From Bdellovibrio sp. ZAP7 (lineage in GTDB: Bacteria > Bdellovibrionota > Bdellovibrionia > Bdellovibrionales > Bdellovibrionaceae): a stretch of 64,000 nt of DNA. Positions 57,085 to 64,000 of this stretch are shown here, piece by piece (position 1 is the stretch's first letter; every line of letters starts with the position of its first letter). Below the pieces are notes generated by a model that saw only the letters and a program-made list of their open reading frames with translations, made no database searches and was not told where the DNA came from. The stretch is taken from contig NZ_CP030082.1 in NCBI RefSeq assembly GCF_006874645.1, forward strand, positions 4,030,001 to 4,094,000, read 5' to 3'. The translations under genes and the position numbers were made by a program.

Positions 57085-58557
57085 CTATTTGCCCGTATCT
57101 GAAAAGTTTGCTGATCGGTAGTAAGGCGACGAAATAATATTTTCGATCAACTTTTGTAGCGACTGATTACTGCGAAGTTGCTGTCCCAGATCTTCGATAA
57201 ATCTGCGATCAGCTGCTTCACGCGTCGTTATCGCTTTATTTAAAACCGCATTTGCGGGATCAGAACGGTCATAAAGTGAGACGTTGATTCCCGTAAAATA
57301 TTCGAAATACCGTTTGGCTGCACACTGATAGAAGTCGTTTGTGTTAGCCATCGCCTGACCCAAGCCTTCAATTCCACTAACACTTTGTTTAATCAATTGT
57401 CCGTCGGCATTCGATCTAAACATCAACACGCCGGTCGGCTGTTGCTTTTGAAAATCAGAAACAGTTTTTGAAGACCAGCCCGCTACTGAAGCAATACTTG
57501 GTTTGAATTTACCAATCATAATGCTTTTTGTATTAAGCGGCACACCGTTTCCTCTAATATCATCAACAGTCAATGATACGACCAAATTACGAGTGGTATA
57601 AGACGCCTGATCCATACTTGCGTGACAACGAATACAGCTTGAAGATTGTCTGAACGGCGCAACGGAGGCAGAGTCAACATACTGAAGGACATCTGCCTCT
57701 CTTAAAGATGGAAGTGTCAGACACAGCATGGATTCCATCGCTGTTTTTGACCATTTTCTAGGAAGTTTTAAGGCGCCATCAAAAATCTGACCTTGGGGCT
57801 GCCCACTATTCAATAAAAAGAAAGCACGAGAACCCAAGATCCCGCCACCTTGATTAGCATAAAAGTCCACGCTAGTTTCTGCGCCCGCACTCATAGCCGC
57901 GCCATTCGCGACCGCCGTACGACCCAGGTTGGGAATCGCATAATTCTGAAGTACAAACGATGATGCCGACTCATTAATAGATCTGATTGGGCCTTTGCCG
58001 GTCATAAACATTAGTGGAACCATTTGCATGCCGGGACTAACGATGCTTCCATCGGCATTCAAAAATGAAAGAGATCCGGTCTTTATTGCAGGATCATTAA
58101 CTCGCTTGCCCTCCAAGCGTGTAGTGCCCGAAAGCACATTTCTATAATCATCACCCGTGAATAGATTGCGAGTAAGGAATAATGCTGGCTCTGACATATC
58201 GATAAATTTGTCAGTGTTGCTTTCAAACTCGGCGCGATAGCCTGTGATTTGCTCTTTGTTAGCAGTGGGAAACCATGTGCGATGAAATTGATAAAAATTA
58301 TTTACGATGAGTGTGGCGCGCACATCGGTGTTTTTAAGATTGCCCGAGGCATCCATGTCAGCCAATTGAAGAAGGCTTTTGCAAGCAGCAACACCCGACT
58401 GTTTTCCCGCCACAACTTCTTTGTACAAGCTATCCGAGAACGGAACCGTCGTACCGGTAAGCTGAGAGTAGCAGCGAGCATAGATGGCTTTATCTGAAAG
58501 TGCGTGTGCATAGGGTCCAGCACTCAGCGCAAGCGCAAGTATAACCGTAGCCTTCAT
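57085..58557 (-). CDS. Secreted c-type haem protein, DUF1592/DUF1588/DUF1585-like
   Basis: A 490-residue protein with a signal peptide (MKATVILALALSAGPYAHA). One haem c site, CIRCH (308-312), lies in SSSCIRCHASMDQASY, the DUF1588 pattern. The end, NDFYQCAAKRYFEYFTGIN and LRSNQSLQKLIENIISSPYY, matches DUF1585. The first part would correspond to DUF1592. Such proteins occur beside DUF1552/DUF1501 partners in Planctomycetes and myxobacteria; their function is unknown. The haem would be attached in the periplasm. GGGGGAAGAA precedes ATG 58557. First gene of the trio. Confidence 0.7.
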   Translation of the reverse strand: MKATVILALALSAGPYAHALSDKAIYARCYSQLTGTTVPFSDSLYKEVVAGKQSGVAACKSLLQLADMDASGNLKNTDVRATLIVNNFYQFHRTWFPTANKEQITGYRAEFESNTDKFIDMSEPALFLTRNLFTGDDYRNVLSGTTRLEGKRVNDPAIKTGSLSFLNADGSIVSPGMQMVPLMFMTGKGPIRSINESASSFVLQNYAIPNLGRTAVANGAAMSAGAETSVDFYANQGGGILGSRAFFLLNSGQPQGQIFDGALKLPRKWSKTAMESMLCLTLPSLREADVLQYVDSASVAPFRQSSSCIRCHASMDQASYTTRNLVVSLTVDDIRGNGVPLNTKSIMIGKFKPSIASVAGWSSKTVSDFQKQQPTGVLMFRSNADGQLIKQSVSGIEGLGQAMANTNDFYQCAAKRYFEYFTGINVSLYDRSDPANAVLNKAITTREAADRRFIEDLGQQLRSNQSLQKLIENIISSPYYRSANFSDTGK

Positions 58558-58685
58558 TTCTTCCCCCTGACCACTATCGTATCGGTTTCAAATATGATTC
58601 GGTCATAAGTTATTCAGAATCCGAATTCCTAAGTGTTCGGGGAAATTTGGAGTGACTCCGGAAAGATTCTACGAGGTGTAGAAAC

Positions 58686-58713
58686 AAAAAAGGCCGCTAT
58701 TACGCGGCCTTTT
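58686..58713. terminator. Intrinsic terminator at the end of the nuo operon
   Basis: GGCCGC (58692-58697) pairs with GCGGCC (58704-58709), 6-base loop. On the minus strand a T-run follows (A-tract 58686-58691). It lies 23 bases after the nuoN stop. Confidence 0.85.
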
Positions 58714-58735
58714 GCAATCTCAATATGAAACTGAA

Positions 58736-60196
58736 TTAAAGTAAGCTTTTCTCAACTGCTGTAAATAGAGGTCCTGATACGAAGCCCAGGAACAAAATTG
58801 CGATAGCCATCACAACCACTGTCACTGTTGTTGCATTCAAAGAGTGTTCTGCAACGTCAGCTTGGCCTTCTTTCATGTACATAACTACAATTGGGCGCAA
58901 GTAGTAGTAAACGGAAATTACGGAGCTAATCATACCCCAAATTGCCAACCACATGAGGCCTTCACCGATAGCTGCATTGAACAGATAGAACTTACCAAAG
59001 AAACCCAAAGTTGGCGGAATACCTGTCAATGAAAGCAAGAACACAGTCAGGCAAAGTGCGATCATCGGTCTTTGTTTTGCCAAACCAGCAAGATCATCCA
59101 CGTCTACGATATGATTTTCTGATTTTTCAAGCATGCTTGCAATTGCAAACGCTCCCAAAGTCATCAAGCCATAGCTTAGTAAATAAAAGATCACACCAGA
59201 TGCACCGAAAGCCGCATCGTCACTTACACCCGCCGTAATTACACCCACTAAGATATATCCAGAGTGTGCAATCGAAGAGTAAGCAAGCATACGTTTCAAG
59301 TTGTTTTGCAGGATCGCTGCTGTGTTGCCCACGATCATCGTGATTACAGCCAACCATTGAAGCATATCAAACAAGTGCTCTGAACCAACCAATGAACGAG
59401 TCGCAATCACACGCAAGAAAGCTGCGAAGGAAACCGTCTTAACCGCAGTCGCCATGAAAGCTGTGTGCGGAGTCGGTGCACCTTGATAAACATCTGGAGT
59501 CCAGGCATGGAATGGAGCGATTGAAACTTTGAAGCAGAAGCCCAAAACCACAAACACCATACCGAACAAAAATAAGCGGCTTGTTTGAATCAAGTCAGCT
59601 GCATTTTCCATGAACGAAAGGATGTTCGTATTTCCAGTTGTACCAAAGATAAATGCCACACCGTAAAGGAACAACGCCGAAGCAAATGAACCCAGGATGA
59701 AGTACTTAAGAGCGGCTTCTTTAGAAAGTTTTTCTTCGTGGCTCATCGCGATCATCAGATACAATGCCAAAGACATCATTTCCAAACCGATGAAAACCAT
59801 CAAAAGATCTACAGCAGAAACCAGAATCAACATACCCACCGCAGACGACATCGCCAGGAAGATCAGTTCAGAAAACTGTCTGCCCGTTGTCGCTGGGTTT
59901 TCGTACATCATGATCATCGCCGCACCAGCAGAAAGAAGCGCAATCACGCCCATCCACTGAGTAACACCATCAAAGATCAAGCCGTTGTTGAACGCTGTTT
60001 TGCCAGCACCACCGAAGACCACTAAAAGACCGACTGCCACTACGATACCACCCAATGCCTGGCAAAGAGTGATGATCGGGTTTTGTTCGCGATTTCCACG
60101 AAGAACTTTTGCAGTGATCGGCACCAAACTCGCAAGGAACAAAGCGATCATTGGTGAAACAAGAAGAATGTCACTAAGACCAATATTCATATTCAT
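58736..60196 (-). CDS. nuoN: NADH-quinone oxidoreductase subunit N
   Basis: A 486-residue polytopic membrane protein of the NuoN/MrpD family, about 14 helices. ALKYFILGSFASALFLYG, the proton-channel Lys in the APFHAWTPDVYQGAPTP segment (TM7-8 region), LKRMLAYSSIAHSGYILVG and GFFGKFYLFNAA are diagnostic. It is one of three antiporter-like proton channels of complex I. Its start overlaps the nuoM stop (TAATG). Last gene of the nuo operon. Confidence 0.97.
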   Translation of the reverse strand: MNMNIGLSDILLVSPMIALFLASLVPITAKVLRGNREQNPIITLCQALGGIVVAVGLLVVFGGAGKTAFNNGLIFDGVTQWMGVIALLSAGAAMIMMYENPATTGRQFSELIFLAMSSAVGMLILVSAVDLLMVFIGLEMMSLALYLMIAMSHEEKLSKEAALKYFILGSFASALFLYGVAFIFGTTGNTNILSFMENAADLIQTSRLFLFGMVFVVLGFCFKVSIAPFHAWTPDVYQGAPTPHTAFMATAVKTVSFAAFLRVIATRSLVGSEHLFDMLQWLAVITMIVGNTAAILQNNLKRMLAYSSIAHSGYILVGVITAGVSDDAAFGASGVIFYLLSYGLMTLGAFAIASMLEKSENHIVDVDDLAGLAKQRPMIALCLTVFLLSLTGIPPTLGFFGKFYLFNAAIGEGLMWLAIWGMISSVISVYYYLRPIVVMYMKEGQADVAEHSLNATTVTVVVMAIAILFLGFVSGPLFTAVEKSLL

Positions 60197-61797
60197 TATT
60201 TATCTCCTTGTGCTGCTGCTGTCGTTTGCTCCGTTGCCGGAGCAGTTGTCGTTGCAGTTGCTGCCGTAGTCGCAGGCGCACCAGGTTGATTAATTGTCAG
60301 ATTGTAGCTGTTTTTGTTGTGTACCAAGTGATCCACGCTGGCTTTTGAGTAGTTCAAGAAGTTATTCGGGAACAGACCCATCCAGAAAACCATGATCACA
60401 AGAGGAACAAGAACCGCGATTTCGCGCGCATTCAAATCGTGAAGTGGATGATGTTCGTCTTTAACCAACTCACCTTGCTCACCAAAGAAAACGCGTTTAA
60501 ACATCCACAACATGTACACGGCACCCAGAACCACACCTGTTACTGCAAAGTATGCAAAAACGGGTTGAGCCTGAAATGTACCCATCAGGATAAAGAACTC
60601 GCCCACGAAACCATTTGTCATCGGAACCGCAATCGAAGAAAGCGTGATGATAAAGAAGAAGATCGTGAACAATGGAAGAACCCCTGCCAAACCACCGTAT
60701 TTAGTGATTTCACGAGAGTGAGTTCTTTCATAGATCATACCGATCAAGATGAACAGAGCACCCGTCGAGATACCGTGATTCAACATTTGGTACAAACCAC
60801 CGTTCATACCGTAAGAGTTGAATGCAAACAGACCCAACAAGATGTAACCCATGTGCGATACTGAAGAGTACGCCACAAGTTTTTTCACGTCCGGCTGAAC
60901 CATCGCTACCAAAGCACCATAGATGATTCCCACGGTACCGATCAACATGAACAACCAAGACCAGTATTCAGACGCCTCTGGGAACAACGGAATTACCCAG
61001 CGCATGAAGCCGTAAGTACCCATCTTAAGCATAACACCGGCAAGAATTACTGAACCAGGAGTTGGTGCTTCAACGTGGGCATCTGGCAACCAAGTATGAA
61101 CGGGGAATGCCGGAACTTTGATCGCAAACGCCAAGGCGAACGCAAAGAACAGAAGTGTTTGAAGGCTGAAGAAAGTTCCACCCACAAACGGGATTTTCAA
61201 TTTATAGAAATCGAGCAAGCTTGCACTCATTTGACCAGTCGTCTCTTGAGTCAGGTACATCATATAGATCATCGCAACAAGCATCATGACAGAGCCGGCG
61301 AAAGTATAGATGAAGAGCTTAACCGTTGCGTAAATTCTGCGAGATCCACCCCAGATACCAATCATGAAGTACATTGGGATCAGTGCAAGTTCCCAGAAGA
61401 TATAGAAGAAGATCGCATCCATCGCCAAGAAAGTACCCAGCATTGCCGTTTGCAGGATGAACAAGCAAACGTGGAAGCCTTTGATTCTTTCAGTAACTGA
61501 TGTCCAGCTAGCCAAAACAATAATCGGAGTTAAGAACGTCGTTAAAAGAACCAACCACAACGAGATACCATCGATCCCAAAGAAGTAGCTGATACCAAAT
61601 CGCTCAATCCACATATATCGCTCAACCATTTGTAGGTTGGCGGTATTTGGGTCGAACTGTTGGAACAACGCCAATGAAACGATAAATTCGATCACCGCAA
61701 AACCCATCGCCAAAGGACGTAGAGTTTTAGCATTCGGCCAAACCGCGACAATCAAAGCAAACAAAAGAGGTAGAAAAACAATTGTACTTAGGATCAT
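60196..61797 (-). CDS. nuoM: NADH-quinone oxidoreductase subunit M
   Basis: A 533-residue antiporter-like subunit: RFGISYFFGIDGISLWLVLL near the N-terminus, the conserved Glu in FFYIFWELALIPMYFMIG, VPAFPVHTWLPDAHVEAPTP, VKKLVAYSSVSHMGYILLG and GFVGEFFILMG. The C-terminus has an Ala/Thr-rich tail (APATTAATATTTAPATEQ) beyond the last helix, about 30 residues longer than usual. It pumps protons in complex I. It is 3 bases after nuoL and overlaps nuoN. Confidence 0.97.
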   Translation of the reverse strand: MILSTIVFLPLLFALIVAVWPNAKTLRPLAMGFAVIEFIVSLALFQQFDPNTANLQMVERYMWIERFGISYFFGIDGISLWLVLLTTFLTPIIVLASWTSVTERIKGFHVCLFILQTAMLGTFLAMDAIFFYIFWELALIPMYFMIGIWGGSRRIYATVKLFIYTFAGSVMMLVAMIYMMYLTQETTGQMSASLLDFYKLKIPFVGGTFFSLQTLLFFAFALAFAIKVPAFPVHTWLPDAHVEAPTPGSVILAGVMLKMGTYGFMRWVIPLFPEASEYWSWLFMLIGTVGIIYGALVAMVQPDVKKLVAYSSVSHMGYILLGLFAFNSYGMNGGLYQMLNHGISTGALFILIGMIYERTHSREITKYGGLAGVLPLFTIFFFIITLSSIAVPMTNGFVGEFFILMGTFQAQPVFAYFAVTGVVLGAVYMLWMFKRVFFGEQGELVKDEHHPLHDLNAREIAVLVPLVIMVFWMGLFPNNFLNYSKASVDHLVHNKNSYNLTINQPGAPATTAATATTTAPATEQTTAAAQGDK

Positions 61798-61800
61798 AGC

Positions 61801-63732
61801 TTACCCCAGGATCACATATGAAAGGACAACAACGACACCGAGTCCGATGTACATCGCGTATTGCTGCATATTTCCGGTTTGAAGCGAACGACCCAAAGAG
61901 CCCATTCCGCGAACCAAATCCCCTGCCCAGTATGTGCACTTATCGATGAAATTAACATCAACGTAGTACCACATGTTTTTACCCAGGTTTACCAAAGGAT
62001 TAATGATTCCGCCGAAGTACGCTTCGTCCACGAAATATTTGTTATATACCAAGTTGTAAACTGGCTTGATGCTTTCAGCGATTTTCTTAGGAGTCTCTGG
62101 AGACTTCACATAGAACTGATAAGCAATTGAAGCCGAGATCACTGCCAAACCAACCGAGCAACCCATCAACACCCACTCAGTAGATGCATCGAAGTGACCC
62201 AAGTTAGGGATTTTGGTGATCATTGGATCCAACCAGTGCTCCCAAACATTAGGAATATGACCCAAATGTTCACCGATCACATGAGGGATACCGATCCAAC
62301 CACCAATCACCGACAACACCGCAAGAACGATCAAAGGAATCGTCATCAATGCCGGAGATTCATGCGGATGAACGTGAGAAGGAACGCGTGATTTACCCCA
62401 GAACGTAAGAGCCATCAAACGGGTCATATAGAATGCTGTCAAAGTCGCACCCAAGGCACCCGCGGCCCACAAGATTGGAGAACCCATTGGAGAGAAGAAT
62501 GAATAAGCCAAGATTTCGTCTTTAGAGAAGAAACCCGCGAATGGAGGCATACCGATAATCGCCAACCAACCCAAGAAGAACGTTACGTGAGTGATTGGAA
62601 GATATTTCTTAAGACCACCCATTTTCCGTATGTCTTGTTCCTCGTGCATCGCATGGATCACAGAACCAGAACCCAAGAACATCAGGGCTTTAAAGAATGC
62701 GTGAGTCATCAAGTGGAACATCGCCGCTCCGAAAGCACCCACACCGCAAGCTAGGAACATGTAACCAAGTTGAGATACTGTCGAGTAAGCCAAAACTTTC
62801 TTGATATCCCATTGGGTCATACCGATCGTCGCTGCAAGAACCGCCGTCGCCGCACCGATAACTGCAATCACCATCATTGTGTTTGGAGCTACGATGAACA
62901 AAGGATTCAAACGAACGATCATGTAAACACCGGCAGTAACCATCGTCGCCGCATGGATCAATGCGGAAACTGGAGTTGGACCAGCCATCGCGTCTGGAAG
63001 CCAAACGTACAATGGAATCTGTGCAGATTTACCAGTTGCACCGATGAACAGGAACAAAGTTCCCAATGTCACGGCACCCATCCAGGAAGCTTCAACAGTT
63101 GTTGGAGCCAAAGCGTTTAGTTCGTGGAAATTCAAAGTACCGAAAGTCATGAACAAAACAAACATACCCAACAAGAAAGCGGCGTCACCAACACGATTCG
63201 TGATGAAGGCTTTCATACCCGCTGCTGCTTTTTCTGCATCCGTGAACCAGAAACCGATTAGCAAGTACGAGCAAAGGCCCACACCTTCCCAACCAACGAA
63301 CATCACTAGCAAGCTGTCACCAAGAACCAGCAACAACATGTTAAAGATGAACAGATTCAGGTATGCGAAGTATTTCGCAGCACCTTTATCGTGGTGCATG
63401 TAACCGATCGAAAACAAGTGGATCAAAGTACCAACGCCCGTGATCACAAGGACCATGATCGCGCTGATTTGATCGACTACGAAACCGGCATTTACTTTAA
63501 ATTTATCAATCGCCATCCACTCAAAGAATGTCACAGCAATACGACGAGATTCTGCAGCCATACCTACAAGGTCTGTCACCAAAAGAACCGCGCTGATAAA
63601 AGAAATTGCCACTGCCAGAGTTGCAATAACACCTGCAACGTTTGCAGAGTGTTTTTTATAACGGAAACCGTTGATCAGAAAACCAACCAGCGGACTTAGG
63701 ATAACAATGGCCATTAATACTGAATGATTCAT
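61801..63732 (-). CDS. nuoL: NADH-quinone oxidoreductase subunit L
   Basis: A 643-residue protein with 16 or so helices, including the C-terminal lateral helix. VDQISAIMVLVITGVGTLIH, the Glu region GWEGVGLCSYLLIGFW, AQIPLYVWLPDAMAGPTPVSALIHAATMVTAGVY, and KKVLAYSTVSQLGYMFLACG are diagnostic (cited here in parts). It is the distal proton-pumping subunit of complex I. It lies 5 bases after nuoK and 3 bases before nuoM. Confidence 0.97.
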   Translation of the reverse strand: MNHSVLMAIVILSPLVGFLINGFRYKKHSANVAGVIATLAVAISFISAVLLVTDLVGMAAESRRIAVTFFEWMAIDKFKVNAGFVVDQISAIMVLVITGVGTLIHLFSIGYMHHDKGAAKYFAYLNLFIFNMLLLVLGDSLLVMFVGWEGVGLCSYLLIGFWFTDAEKAAAGMKAFITNRVGDAAFLLGMFVLFMTFGTLNFHELNALAPTTVEASWMGAVTLGTLFLFIGATGKSAQIPLYVWLPDAMAGPTPVSALIHAATMVTAGVYMIVRLNPLFIVAPNTMMVIAVIGAATAVLAATIGMTQWDIKKVLAYSTVSQLGYMFLACGVGAFGAAMFHLMTHAFFKALMFLGSGSVIHAMHEEQDIRKMGGLKKYLPITHVTFFLGWLAIIGMPPFAGFFSKDEILAYSFFSPMGSPILWAAGALGATLTAFYMTRLMALTFWGKSRVPSHVHPHESPALMTIPLIVLAVLSVIGGWIGIPHVIGEHLGHIPNVWEHWLDPMITKIPNLGHFDASTEWVLMGCSVGLAVISASIAYQFYVKSPETPKKIAESIKPVYNLVYNKYFVDEAYFGGIINPLVNLGKNMWYYVDVNFIDKCTYWAGDLVRGMGSLGRSLQTGNMQQYAMYIGLGVVVVLSYVILG

Positions 63733-63737
63733 TCGGC

Positions 63738-64000
63738 CTATCCTTTCAGATGCTCAAAGAAGCGAATATTCACTTCGTTAAAGCGTTTAAAGATCGAAAC
63801 GGCCAACGCCAGACCCACAGCTGCTTCCGCCGCTGCGATTGTCATTACGAAGAACACCATGATGTGCCCTTCAAGATGGCCCATGTATTTAGAGAATGCG
63901 ATGAACGTCAAATTTACTGAGTTCAACATAAGCTCGATGGACATCAAAAGTACGATCACGTTACGACGAAGAAGAACTCCCGCCATACCCATAACAAAAA
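63738..64000 (-). CDS. nuoK: NADH-quinone oxidoreductase subunit K, N-terminus beyond window
   Basis: The last 84-plus residues of NuoK. The frame is open to the right window edge. Conserved Glu residues of the proton path are visible in LMSIELMLNSVNL and IAAAEAAVGLAL. NuoK is about 100 residues, so some 15 are missing; the ATG at 63992 is internal. It lies directly upstream of nuoL in the usual K-L-M-N order. Confidence 0.95.
   Translation of the reverse strand, partial: FVMGMAGVLLRRNVIVLLMSIELMLNSVNLTFIAFSKYMGHLEGHIMVFFVMTIAAAEAAVGLALAVSIFKRFNEVNIRFFEHLKG

Noticed and set aside
1-64000. tRNA, rRNA, insertion sequences, prophage or integrative elements
   Set aside because: No cloverleaf, transposase, integrase or terminal repeats were found. 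Composition is even from end to end.

Overview
This window reads as chromosome of a Bdellovibrio-type predatory bacterium (Bdellovibrionota). That is an inference from several things seen together: a NadD-RsfS fusion protein, many secreted proteins and lipoproteins of unknown family, abundant secreted hydrolases (papain-like, trypsin-like and subtilisin-like proteases, thermonuclease, patatin lipase, M16 peptidase), a nucleoside-salvage set, and frequent TTG/GTG starts. I see no rRNA, tRNA, CRISPR array, insertion sequence or phage block. Base and codon use look even throughout. Genes are dense, and no gene-free gap exceeds 300 bases.

Layout. 1-4.7 kb: small secreted or lipoprotein genes and proteases, with an AGE-family sugar isomerase. 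4.7-10.6 kb: a same-strand run of ndk, a TRAM-domain RNA methyltransferase, a TPR lipoprotein, a RodZ-like membrane HTH protein, a GT39-type glycosyltransferase and a PHP-like exported protein. 10.6-15.7 kb: ferredoxin, DnaQ-like exonuclease, nadE, DUF2203, a Ser-rich pilin-like membrane protein and a TPR protein. 15.8-18.5 kb (minus): comF-lolA-rimO. 18.6 kb: a secreted protein with the Cys-His-Asp signature of bacterial protein-glutaminase. 19.4-22.9 kb (minus): rlmH, nadD-rsfS, obg, rpmA, rplU. 23-26.3 kb (minus): a large secreted protein of unknown function and RNase G. 26.5-30.5 kb: pilT, then deoC-deoA-pnp. 30.6-36.6 kb: a lipoprotein, a subtilase lipoprotein and a three-gene biotin-dependent carboxylase. 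36.7-44 kb: tatB-tatC, a conserved protein, an MltD-like lytic transglycosylase, an M16 peptidase and hemW. 44.1-50.9 kb: grpE, a zinc-finger-less dnaJ, an LpoA-like lipoprotein, two DksA-like proteins and lon. 51-58.6 kb: DUF2892 protein, thermonuclease, ApbE-like protein, HTH/coiled-coil protein, patatin, and a lipoprotein / Tat-exported / haem-c protein trio. 58.7-64 kb (minus): nuoN, nuoM, nuoL and the end of nuoK (complex I).

Working together: protein and nucleic-acid breakdown (secreted proteases, nuclease, deoCA/pnp), carboxylase flux and complex I fit a cell living on macromolecules, presumably prey-derived. Envelope genes (RodZ-like, LolA, Tat, MltD, LpoA-like, PilT) and proteostasis genes (GrpE, DnaJ, Lon) make up much of the rest.

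Most notable observations: (1) a recurring arrangement in which a promoter-like -10 box lies only 6-8 nt before an ATG that has no Shine-Dalgarno sequence, suggesting leaderless mRNAs, including a divergent pair at 14.6 kb whose -10 boxes overlap; (2) the secreted protein-glutaminase-like enzyme; (3) the DUF1592/DUF1588/DUF1585-like haem protein with its Tat-exported partner and lipoprotein; (4) a ribosomal protein L21 with an 80-residue histone-H1-like tail; (5) a hairpin abutting the start codon of the lytic transglycosylase gene.
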